From Primula veris (taxonomy: Eukaryota > Streptophyta > Magnoliopsida > Ericales > Primulaceae), in NCBI GenBank assembly GCA_963682055.1, contig OY821746.1, positions 28,152,481-28,216,480 of the forward strand: a stretch of 64,000 nt of DNA. Reading direction: 5' to 3'. This document shows, piece after piece, positions 54,424 through 64,000 of the stretch. Position 1 is the first letter of the stretch. Each line of letters begins with the position of its first letter. The notes under the pieces were generated by a model that searched no databases, was not told the DNA's origin, and saw only the letters and a program-made list of their open reading frames with translations. The position numbers and the translations under genes are program-made.

Positions 54424-54550
54424 ATAAAAAATTCTCGGCGTTTTGGCTAAGATAAAGTGTAGTATATGTTATCAGTTTAATATACGATACGTGGACCAAT
54501 GGTCCATCGATATTAAATTACGAGTAGATTTTTTAGGGGGAGTGGTCCAG
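54424..54550 (+). pseudogene. U2 snRNA pseudogene, 3' truncated
   Basis: Carries TTCTCGGCGTTTTGGCTAAG and AAGTGTAGTATATG (branch-point recognition GTAGTA intact), TTATCAGTTTAATATACGAT, ACGTGGACCAATGGTCCATC (stem-loop IIa region), CGATATTAAATTA and a Sm-site-like GATTTTTTAGGGGGAG. All are in U2 order. Compared with the plant U2 consensus there are many substitutions and a small deletion after GTAGTAT. Similarity fades after the Sm site, so the 3' stem-loops are lost. The usual plant USE and TATA-like pair is not found at the right distance upstream. A copy that is probably not transcribed. Confidence 0.85.
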
Positions 54551-55599
54551 CACTATACAAAAAAAACTTTTCAGAATTATGTTTAAAATTGTGTATATAA
54601 AACTAGTTTATTTATTCATGGGCGCTATTTCAACTTAGTCACAAGCCTGGGGAAACTCATGTTTAAAATCCCAAAAATTACTAAATATGACAAGGTCAAA
54701 TGAAAAGTACCACCTAGCTTTACGAGACAAACTCTATAACTCTCAATAATACTGTCTAATATGGTGATCGGGGTTGATCACTATAACTTTTAGAGAAAGA
54801 AACTCTAAATATAAAATGTATTATTATGATTAAATAAGTTTTACAATTGATTAAAGTGAGTATTTATAGGTTAATCTAACTAACTATAAAGGTAACATAG
54901 CCACATCATTTCTTCACCTGCAACCAAATAAACCTTGATCAATCTTAAGAAAAAACCAATGTGAAATCTGATTCTAAGTCGCAATATATATAAAAGAGAA
55001 GTAATTTTTTTAGAAACTACTGACACGCTAACAGAATTAATAGAATACTCCGTTTTCTATCTATTTTCACGAACAGTAAGATCTATTTCTTGTCATCTTT
55101 ATTTCTCCCTATTTTTCTTTCTTCTGGCCATATCAACCGCGACCATCATTACTACCACCCCAGCTGTTTGTCGCCAACGTTTCGGATAATTAGTTAAAAG
55201 TAATTTTGAATTAGGGATATTGACTGAGTTGATCAATTAATTCTTGTTACGTTGCTAATTTAGTACGATTTTTGCACTCTTAATTTGTGTGTACGTAATT
55301 GTGTAAATAGATAGGAGATCAAATTTCGATCCATATACTTATCAAATTAAGATAGTTACTGTATATCAATCATGACAAATAACCTAGAATTTCTAGTTAA
55401 CCGATATCTACATATAAACCTTAAGTATTTATCAGCTACTCAGCTAGGACTTTCAGCAGATCAAAACGACGAAAATAAGTATAAACCCTGAAAATATTAA
55501 CACGATTTCAGCCAAAACGGATATGAACTTGAAGATTTTGTTCAACTTTAAAATTAAGGTATAAACTTGGGGAAAATAATATTAACTTTGAAAATGACT

Positions 55600-56080
55600 G
55601 TAAACTGTGATATTTTGGTCGTTCGAGTTCATACCTTTCCTTCGGGTTTCTACCATTTTTCTTTATATCATATTCATTTATTTTTAGTTCATACCATTTT
55701 TTTAGCTTCATATACTCTTCTTGGGTCCCCACTCTTTTTTTTATATCTTATTTTTGAGTTCATATCCAATCATTTCAAGTTAATGCCCTATTCTTTTTAG
55801 TTCCATATTTTTTCTCTCGATCCCATAGCCCCAATTTTTTCAAGTTAATGTCTTTTTTTACTAGTTCATATCCAAAAAATAATTTAGTTCATATGCATTA
55901 TTCAAATTGATACCAATTTTTTTATAGTTCAATCTTCGTACACACGTTTTTTTTTAATTTCATACTCGTTATCTAAAGTTAATAACTATTTTTTCCTATA
56001 TTCGTACCCAATTTTCGAGTTTATAACAATTTTTTGAAGCGAGTTCAAACCCATATTTGAGACCATACCCAAACCATATA
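55600..56080. repeat. Degenerate AGTTCATAYC-T(n) repeat region
   Basis: AGTTCATACC, AGTTCATATCC and close variants recur about every 30-60 bp, separated by poly-T or CAAGTTAATG. Pyrimidine-rich, non-coding. Confidence 0.6.
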
Positions 56081-56674
56081 TAACTAAATCCGAGTAGTCA
56101 AATACGCATCAATATCACATAAAGGTCACAACTAAGCGGGTCAATTTTGATTGAAAATATGGAAACTAAGAGTACATAACATAAAATACTCTACAGTATT
56201 TTTTTCTTGAACCAGAACATTGATATAGGATTAGGACTTGTTTTTAGCATAAATTATGTAGTATTGCACTACCTAATCCACAACCAAAAACTAAAACCCT
56301 TATTTCAGATTCTATAACCCCAATTGGCCAATTCCAATCACAAATTTCAAAGTAGAATAAGCCAGAAAAGAAAATAAGAACAACTGGCTACCAAAATCCC
56401 AGCAAATGTGTAGTAACAAGGGTGTCATAAATACATTCTCTTGATTCCTCGAATAACTAATTTCTCGAAGGTACCCCCCTCTCTCCAGTAAAAAAAAATA
56501 AAAAAATCGAGTAAGGCCCCCTCGCTTCCATCACTATAAGAAACTATTAAAATTACTTTTATATCGAACTAAGTTTTAGGATTTGGATCATTGGTGAAAC
56601 ACTCATGCTCAAGGAACTAATGAGGATCCACTTAAAGAGCATTGGTGTAATTTATTTAAATTGACAAGACTAAA

Positions 56675-56790
56675 AGAGTCACAAACTGAATTATAGTGAG
56701 AAATATTGTTTTCATTAAAACAGTGGGTATCAAGTGTTAATTCTGTTCAAAAGTCACTGTATACCTTCCATTTATGTAAAGTTGTGTAAC
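56675..56790. repeat. Dispersed ~120-bp repeat, copy 2
   Basis: Partner of 31603-31722: TTTTCATTAAAACAGTGGGT, then TCAAGTGTTAATTCTGTTC and GTAAAGTTGTGT in the same order. Confidence 0.6.
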
Positions 56791-57194
56791 TTGTGTTCAT
56801 CAGTGTTGTTGAAGCTGTCCAATACTGAGAATGGAAAAACACACATTATATAATATAAAAAAAAAAAACATAAAGAAAACGTATAGCTCTCCCCATATTA
56901 AAACAATAACGACGAATAAAAAGGAGGAGGGTGTTTTAGGGAGAATTTTGGTGATAGTACTGAACCCAGATAGAGGTTGGTTCTTTTTTAGTTTTATTTT
57001 TTTAATTTAAACTTTGGAGATTATTTGTTTAATTGTGTGTTTTGGATTTTAACCTAGATATACTGCATAGAAAGCAACCTTTTTTTTTCCTCCCCTCAAG
57101 AAGCCATTTTTTCCCAAATCAGAGGTTTTTTAGTTTTTTTTTTTTTTTTGTTATTGTTATTTTATTTCCTGTATAACCTAATGTAAGTCAACTG

Positions 57195-57308
57195 AGCTGT
57201 TAAAAAAAGCTTAAAAAAAGCTCGCTTTTCCGCTTTTTAACACGCATACGATTTTAACATATCTCTTACAAAAATGTTTTAGCTAAGATTTTGCTTTTTA
57301 AAACACTG
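57195..57308. repeat. Dispersed repeat AAAAAGCTCG...TTTTAAAACACTG, copy 2
   Basis: AAAAAAAGCTCGCTTTTCCG through TGCTTTTTAAAACACTGG; counterpart of 38275-38410. Confidence 0.6.
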
Positions 57309-58982
57309 GACCTGGGTGATATTAGGCAGGAGATGAAGTCTAGTTTAATTCAAAACGATTTTGATATCGTAGTGGATCTAATCTATCTCCTCGAAGGATA
57401 CCTGGAATGCAATATAACGATGACAATTGGTGGATTGGAAAATTCTAAAAAGACTAAATGGAGTGTAGGTGTACAAAAAGAAAGGAAAAGAGTGAGAACT
57501 AGGGCCTTTTCTAAAAGGTGTTAGACTTGTGTTTATTAAGCTCTAGGATTTGTTTCTATTGTGTTGCAGTCAAAAATCGTATTTCATGTTTAGATTGAAG
57601 ATATGCAGTAGTTTTAACAGAATAGTTGAGTGATTCACCTAGCAGGAGTCTAAATAATTAAAGAAAAAACACAAACATGGTTTGCGAGAAACTGATACTT
57701 TAAAGGGATCCAATGAAGTAAGTATGGGCAAATTGTGTTGGTCCCCCAATGGTCTATAACGTAAGAGAGATGTAGACGACCTGTGTAATTGTAGACGGGC
57801 GTGTAGATGTGACGAAGAAGTGTGAGTTGAGAAGAGGTCTTTTACGAGATGAAGTAATGGGTCAAGAAAAAGATGAAGTATCAGACTCTAAAAATTGTTT
57901 CTTTTTTTTTTGTAATTCTCTTAATCTCTTATTGTTTTTGTTCGCTTTTCTGAGTCTTTTAGTCTAATAAGGTTTTTGCCATTCATTTTACAAAAAAAAA
58001 AAAAAACTAATGGGTTCTTCCCAACTATTGTTTAAAAATAAAAGATAAATGTGCTGCTGGGTACCAGATCCTTAGGATTGTTGATGTTAAGTATCGAAAT
58101 CTGAACAAGTGGCAGGAGAATAGAAAATGTCTCATAAAGTGCAGGATCAGTAATGCAATTTATAGGCGATTATAGGTTGGCTTGCAGCTTAGGATGATGT
58201 ATAGATTGTTTTAGGTAGTGAGGTGCTAAGGGTAGTACGAACAGCTTAAATTTTGCGAAAAGTACAGAGAGAACAAAACTGGTTGGCTGGAATTGCAAGA
58301 TTTTTAGTATTACAGGAGATTGACAAATTGTTTAAGTGACTAATGGGAGTAAGAATATCAAAACTGGGAATTATTTTAAAATACTTAAAAATAGTGGGGG
58401 ATCAGTAAGCAATTGTTCAATATGCACAAACTCAAAAAAGGAAAGGAATTAAGGTAATGGGTTCAATGTTGCTGCAGAAGCTGCCATTATGTATATGAAG
58501 CCCGAGAATGAGAATCTTGATGTGCTAAACAAAGTGCGCTGTGGAGAATCGTAATCTAACCTGGGACTGTGACTTCGACTCTGCTGAATTTTGTTACTCT
58601 AGTTTTTGTGGTTGTGGAAATGCAGCTTTGTTTGCTTGTTTGCCTCTGTGCTTTTATGTTATTCATGTATATATGAGTTTGTTCCACATTTTAGTTTATC
58701 TTATGCTTACGGACCTAGAAAAAGCTAAACAAACAGAGGAGGCATTAGTACATTTAGACTCCTAGAGCCACAAATAAATCTTCTTTGGCCTTCATGTTCA
58801 AATGTTGTCCACAATTGACTCAATTTCTTATGAAGTAGGGACTCGACATCGTCTGATTTGAATACCACATTTCCCCACTTTTTTCTATTGCGCAAGTACA
58901 TGCCACGCAGAGTATCAATGTATCTATTTTTTTTTTCTGTAACAAGTGCGGTAAATATATTGTTTCAACTTTCAGGTGCAAG
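57309..58982. other. Region upstream of the intact RING gene
   Basis: No convincing gene; frames at 57291-57524 and 58541-58765 show no family. A CTTTCAG acceptor-like site just before 58976 suggests the RING gene has an upstream untranslated exon somewhere here. Confidence 0.45.
57863..58017 (+). mobile_element. Severely 5'-truncated LINE with poly(A) tail
   Basis: About 130 bp resembling a plant LINE 3' end (TTTTAGTCTAATAAGGTTTT) then a ~25-base A-run (57992-58016). TAATGGGT on both sides (57855-57862, 58018-58025) is a plausible target duplication. Confidence 0.6.
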
Positions 58983-59539
58983 ATGATCAGCTCAAGGCTT
59001 CTACCTTTGGTGGTAATTTTTTTTTTTATCTGTATTTTTATTTTTTAATGCTCTCGTTCATACTAAATATCGGACTTAATCACACTTTTTATTTATTTTT
59101 CCCACAGATACTTTTATTTCTACTTCATGGCGTAGCATCACAACATTCAGGGGATTGGGTGACCGAGTCAATGCATTTGTGGAGGGTGGACTCCGAGCCG
59201 TACGAGATCTTACTTGGTATTTTATATTTTATATTGATTTTAGCGGTTATTATTTATATAGTTAGAAATAGGAGACGCTGGTTTGTGCACATGGAAGGTA
59301 TTAGGTCTATGCTGGCTTCATTTCCCACTCCTACCTTCTCGGCCGACGAGGAGGTAAGTGAGGGGAAAATCATGTGCACCATTTGCTGTGTTGAGTTCAC
59401 TCAGGGAGAGTCAGTAGTTTCTCTTCCAGACTGTAGCCACGTATTTCATTATAGATGTATTGAGGGTTATTGGCTACAGGTATGGAGGGCTACATGTCCT
59501 AATTGTCGACATGAGTATATACATCATGGTGGCAGTTAG
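58983..59539 (+). CDS. RING-H2 membrane protein, probable E3 ubiquitin ligase (copy 1, intact)
   Basis: Two coding exons, 58983-59012 and 59108-59539 (donor GTAATT, acceptor CCCACAG), 153 residues. Splicing joins ATGATCAGC... to the second exon in phase and completes a signal peptide (MISSRLLPLV + ILLFLLHGVASQ); without splicing the frame has an odd phenylalanine-rich N-terminus, which is why I prefer this model. A membrane segment spans ~44-62 (ILLGILYFILILAVIIYIV), then a basic RNRRR stop-transfer. The RING-H2 at 100-143 has ligands C100, C103, C119, H121, H124, C127, C140, C143. This layout (signal, one helix, RING-H2) fits ATL-like E3 ligases. An acceptor-like CTTTCAG just upstream hints at a 5' UTR intron. 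It faces neprosin copy 1, with 0.7 kb between the two ends. Confidence 0.85.
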
Positions 59540-60231
59540 ATGGGTGAGTTTATATTTTTAAAATGTTTGGATTTTTTACGTTACAACGCTTGTAATATAC
59601 CTAGTGAATGTTCATATATTTTAGATGCATGTATATGATGTTTGCATATTCAAGAACATGACCATTTCTTTCTCTTTTACGGTTTGTTTTGATGTACTCA
59701 TGCTTTCATATATATCACCATACCGGGTACTCGGATCAGTGGAATATTGTAAAAGTTAGATATACTTCCAAACTTCATGAGCTGATGTCAAATGTCTCAT
59801 TAAGATTAGTTATAACTTCATTCACTTGAGTCTTAATTTGATGTGCAAATAACCTTGATTTTCCTTGTAATTAACAGTTTATATATAGTACCTTTTATTC
59901 TCATAAAAAGGTGAGCTCGGGATACAAAAGTGCCAAGACATGGTACAATTGGTAAGAAACTGAAACAATTTGAGTACTATATGTCGGAATAATATAGCAG
60001 ATATAATGATTGATCGAAAGAAATAGTATTCGAACTTGCCACCATGGCACCATCTCAAAGCCAATACTTAGGTACTTTCATTTATGGTATGTTTACCAAA
60101 TGAGTAAATGAGTCCACTTCGTTCAGCTATTATTTTACACCTTTTAAAAAAGTTTAATTGCACATCGGAGCATTTCAATATCAAACGGTCCCCTAATGTT
60201 ATAATAACTACTTTTAATGTTATAATAACAC
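59540..60231. other. Convergent intergenic spacer
   Basis: Holds the 3' ends of the RING and neprosin genes. AT-rich, no gene. A short direct repeat TTTTAATGTTATAATAAC lies just beyond the neprosin stop. Confidence 0.6.
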
Positions 60232-63200
60232 TTAATCAGTGCTACCACCTGGGCCTCCATAAAGGATCAAATAATAGACTGGATGAGAACGGTTCCCCAT
60301 AATCTTGATCTCGTAAGGTTCACGGTTACTGAACGGTTCCAAGTCACGAGGATCCTGTTCCGCACCTGATGTATCACGCACTCTCATCTCACTCATAAAT
60401 GAACAATAGTCGGTGTCATATACCGGAAGATTACCCGCGCCCATAGGAGGTGTAGGGCTGCCTTGGGGGCTAAACACTTCTCCGCCCCAATCTAGTGATG
60501 AAGCCATCTCTCCAAGTCCCCCAGGTACAGAAAATATGTTTGTTGGCCAAAACCCTATTTGCTCGTTTTTCGGCCCAGCTTCAAGAATCCACCCCAAATT
60601 AGCATTCTGCGTTGTAATAAAAATGAAATTTAAAATACAGTAAACGGAATGGATGTTGATGAAACTGGTTAAAGTGTATTGAATTGAATGTAGATGAGTG
60701 AATTTAGATTAAATCACCTAAATCCTTTTCCCTGAAGTGAACGTGCGTACCTTTTCTGAATGAATATTCTTGAATACATAACCTTCATTTATTTATAGTT
60801 TCATTATACTATAAGTTGCTCAAATATTTGTGGGCAAAACTGTTCCATGAACTGACAAAATAACTAGCCAAATCTATTCTTTCATTCCATCGAAGAGGAC
60901 AGACTATGAAATTTTTGGTAGCATGTTGATCTAAGCATATCTAAATTATGATCTGCAATGAAAATGAAATTATGAAACTATCAAAAAAGGAATTGATATA
61001 CGATAGTAAGGAGTCACCAATTCACACTGAAGCAAATAAGTGTACAATTTGGTTACACAAGCATATTATTGTACTTGCTACCTATTATTATGGCAGCTAG
61101 TTTCAGTGTATTACTATGTTTATTTGGGTTTGTTTTCTAATTCTAAATTTCGAATCCATCCACACATATAAACTTTTCTTAGAAGATGATGGGTTTTTAA
61201 ATTTAACCAAGTCAAAAGGATTCGAGAAACCTTTACCCTGTATATGATGAAACGGATCCCATATATTGGTCCGCCAAACTTTGAGATCTGTTCAGCAACC
61301 ACATCAATCGGGGTATGTGTGCTAGTAGCAACAAATCCAGGGCAACGTAAATTGAAGCAATGACTCTGTCCTACCTGTAAAGTGTTAAGATCAAGAATAC
61401 AACAAAATGGTTGAGGAAAAGAAGCCATTTAATAATGCAAACTTACCCAAATATAATTGAAACGTATATCGCAAAAAGGCAGAACTAAAACCTTACATCA
61501 GTACGTATGTAAAAACGAGTCAAGCTATCACCAGCTGAAAATGTTGGATCTACCTGGTACCAAAAAACATAGGCATTCAATAAGCATAAACATAAGTTTA
61601 GGAAACATAACAACCTGTACAAAGTTGAGGTTCTAATCTCACTTACCCTCCAACCCACTTCGATACTATCGGGTCCATTACCCATTTTCATTCTCGCTGC
61701 ACTGTATTGGTTTTCAACACATTGTGGATTGTAGATGCTCATATAACCAGCCATTCCTTGATACCTATTTGAACCAGCTCTTGTTCTGGCTATCGCATGC
61801 TAATATGAAAAATACTTTTATAAGTAGATAAATATACATCTGCTCTTAAATGTTTTCTTAATAAAAAATCAGTAACTATTTAGAATTATCATCAGAATGC
61901 TGAAATAGATGTGATATTTTCCATAGAATCAAAGGCAGCTGCATGAAGTGAATGAGTGGCTCTCTCTTTTTCTTTTTTTTTTGTATAATCGCGTTATACT
62001 TCTTGGATAAGAAAAATTAAAATGATCTCTCTCAGTAAGATCAACTTACGCTGCAACAATGGAAAAACAACTTTAACGGAGATGTGTTTGTTGAATCAAA
62101 TGTGTGTGAACATTAGGATAAGATTTGAAACCCGTACTAGGTAAGGTGTGATCCCATTTCAGGACACGTTAAAAGATCGAGTAAGATGATTTGATCATGT
62201 ACATTTGAGAGTGCAACATAACATAAGATTTGAAACCAGTACTAGGTAAGTGGTGATCCCATTTCAGGATACGTAATTAAAAGATCGACTAAGATGATTT
62301 GATCATGGAGATTTGAGAGTGCAACATAACATTAGATTTGAAAGGTAGGGTAGACCATTAGAAAACTCAAAACACAATTGATTCGAAATGCCGTGTATGC
62401 TAGGAAAATAGATAGACAAGTATCCTAGATAGGAATGAGTGGTAGAAATTTCTACAATTGCGATCCTTGTAATATGACATATAATATTAATTTTACAGAA
62501 ATGAGATTACTCCAAATTCATGGTCTCAATACTTATTTTCTTCCTTCTTGTTATTACGTAGTAGTAAAAAACTAAAATGCATTAATGCGTACATATTTCT
62601 TTTTTTTTGGCGCATGCATTAATACGAAGAGGAAGTCCCAGATGCACATTTTCTTTAGATGGAAAGTGGATAATTAAAGAGAAACGGGTCAATTATCATA
62701 ACGTTTTTAAAAGTTCATCTGTTGAAACTCCTAGGAAAAATATTCGCTAACCTTTTTGAAAATATCAGGAGGTGTTTCCGGGCGCCTTCTGTCTCTATTT
62801 GGCTCATCCCCAGTGAGTGACTCGATCAGTGTTGATGCTTTCTTTTCTCTTATTAGGTCTTCCTTCACAATTCTTTTAATAGGAATGGTTCCGAGAGGGC
62901 ATCCTTCTCCTTGTAGCCGACCTACTCCTGGTGTACTTTTTGAAGAAGCTATTCCTCTTCTTTGGATCTCTAATAATGTCGATTTCTGCATTTCGGTAGT
63001 ATATATGAGCAAGAAGCTATGAAATGGTCAATAAAACATGAACACTTAGACTAACCTCAAAAGTGAAATTCTTTAGTAGAGGGTGATCAAACGCCGGTTG
63101 TTTATAGAAGTCAACGCAATCATACACATCTCCGTAGTCGGTCTGCAAAGACATTAAAATTGATAAACCATGGTGTGACAATTCATTTATTTTGGCTGTC

Positions 63201-63838
63201 GATGATATCTGACCATACCAAACACGTAAAAATCAAAATGGTGAATAAACAACAAATTGTTTTCACATAAAGAAACAATAGTCTGTTGATTCATTTTAAA
63301 AAGAGAAGAGAGAAGAAGTTCGACTTGTTTATGGAATTCAACTCAATAGCTAAATTATTGTTCAATCTGTTAATTTGATATCTTTAATGTTCCAAAAATT
63401 ATACTCTATATCCAAATTAAATTTGGAACACTGTCATCTAACATCAACGAATGCTTTCATTGATTTTTATTCCGTTTGTTTATGAGAATCCTTGTTTTAC
63501 CTGTACAAAAGATTACAGATTTACAAAGACAGTCTTAATCAATTACCAGCACCATCTTTATAATGCGAATTTGTAAAAAGTAATCTTCATACGCTAAATT
63601 TAAAAAACTTAATGAAAATTGACATAAGGACTAGTAGAGAAGAATACATATTTACAAAATTATGTGTAAGAAGAGTTACTTTTATTGTTTTAATCGCTGG
63701 CTTATTCAAAAGTTTGAGTTGTCTCTCCAATTCTAAATCTTCCTTCACTGATAGATTCCAACTCTCGACACGATGTGTATAGAGAATAAACACCGATAGG
63801 ACCATTAATAAATGGAGACATGAATCCATGAAAATCAT
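60232..63838 (-). CDS. Neprosin-domain secreted peptidase, copy 1 (intact)
   Basis: Seven exons on the minus strand: 63680-63838, 63056-63142, 62752-62985, 61647-61799, 61497-61553, 61237-61374, 60232-60606. All have GT-AG borders and all introns fall in phase 0, giving 400 residues. A hydrophobic signal peptide (HLLMVLSVFILY) is followed by the neprosin activation peptide (~54-160: DCVDFYKQPAFDHPLLKNF, GCPLGTIPIKR) and the neprosin/DUF239 domain (~161-400: QGMAGYMSIYNPQ, DSIEVGWR, HCFNLRCPGFVA, GFWPTNIFS, DWGGEVFSP, LILYGGPGGSTD). Known neprosins are glutamic endopeptidases using two glutamates. E207 in SIEVGW and E319 in WGGE are the obvious candidates. Position 315 is D here but E in copy 2, a change next to the active-site motif. 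Start: MIFMD at 63838, or the inner ATG at 63829 that aligns with copy 2. Confidence 0.92.
62118..62344. repeat. Tandem duplication, ~105-bp unit, in neprosin copy 1 intron 3
   Basis: ATAAGATTTGAAACC..CAACATAAC occurs at ~62118 and ~62223, with a third start at ~62331. Units share GGTGATCCCATTTCAGGA and AAGATGATTTGATCATG. Confidence 0.75.
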
Positions 63839-64000
63839 CTAGAATGTAAAGAAACAAAGTGATTAACATCTTAGTATTCAAAAGAATGTGGCAATAATGT
63901 GATCTTGAAGTTCACTTGTAGCTTTGGCCATTGGTTTTTGGAAGAAACTTTACCAGATTACTAAATAAATGTTTAATTTTTCTCCAATGGAAATTTATTC
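63839..64000. other. 5' flank of neprosin copy 1, cut by the window end
   Basis: Only 162 bp remain upstream of the start codon; no TATA box can be assigned. Confidence 0.5.

Larger units (their letters stand above)
54551..57194. other. Intergenic DNA, no gene
   Basis: AT-rich sequence without a recognisable gene. Includes the GTTCATA repeat region and the second copy of the 120-bp dispersed repeat, both listed separately. Confidence 0.5.

Noticed and set aside
57291..57524. Small plus-strand frame upstream of RING
   Set aside because: It begins within a dispersed repeat and shows no family resemblance.
58976..59107. Unspliced N-terminus of the RING frame
   Set aside because: The phenylalanine-rich stretch is intronic; a GTAATT donor and CCCACAG acceptor remove it and leave a proper signal peptide.

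Overview
The window looks like nuclear DNA of a flowering plant, most likely a eudicot. It is very AT-rich, its genes are small and split by GT-AG introns, it carries Ty1/copia LTR retrotransposons primed by initiator tRNA-Met, and it is littered with miniature transposons. The protein families found (ACR-type ACT-domain protein, A20/AN1 stress-associated protein, RING-H2 protein, neprosin-type peptidases) are typical of plants. No genus can be named from sequence alone.

Layout. 443-1606 (minus): 5' part of an ACT-domain (ACR-like) gene that runs off the left edge. 1.6-22.9 kb: no convincing gene; AT-rich intergenic DNA with tandem repeats, MITEs, an ACGT-core cluster near 8.4 kb, a 16-bp TCGCGA repeat at 14.86 kb and a tandemly duplicated 0.9-1.15 kb block at 20.6-22.65 kb. 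22886-27997 (minus): a very young, structurally complete Ty1/copia element of the Tork/TNT1 kind, with LTRs differing at one base and a 5-bp target duplication; its gag-pol frame is broken once. It sits 70 bp downstream of an intact A20/AN1 zinc-finger gene (28068-28460, minus).

The main biological signal is a duplicated convergent gene pair. Copy 1 (58983-63838) is an apparently intact RING-H2 membrane protein gene (plus strand) facing an intact seven-exon neprosin gene (minus strand, 400 aa). Copy 2 (29581-46628) has the same order and orientation, but its RING gene is a pseudogene. Its neprosin gene keeps all seven exons open yet is stretched to 14 kb: a 5.9-kb Sirevirus-like copia element (40554-46476) landed on the exon 1 splice donor and duplicated it, and the acceptor of the same intron has lost its AG. 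MITEs have also swollen its last intron.

46.6-58.9 kb is intergenic, with a W-box cluster, a ~22-bp satellite-like array, a decayed LINE endonuclease region, a U2 snRNA pseudogene and a short LINE tail. I saw no tRNA, rRNA, CRISPR or bacterial-type system, and nothing that must be a wholly new system. The most interesting object is the pair duplication and the retroelement sitting on a splice donor.
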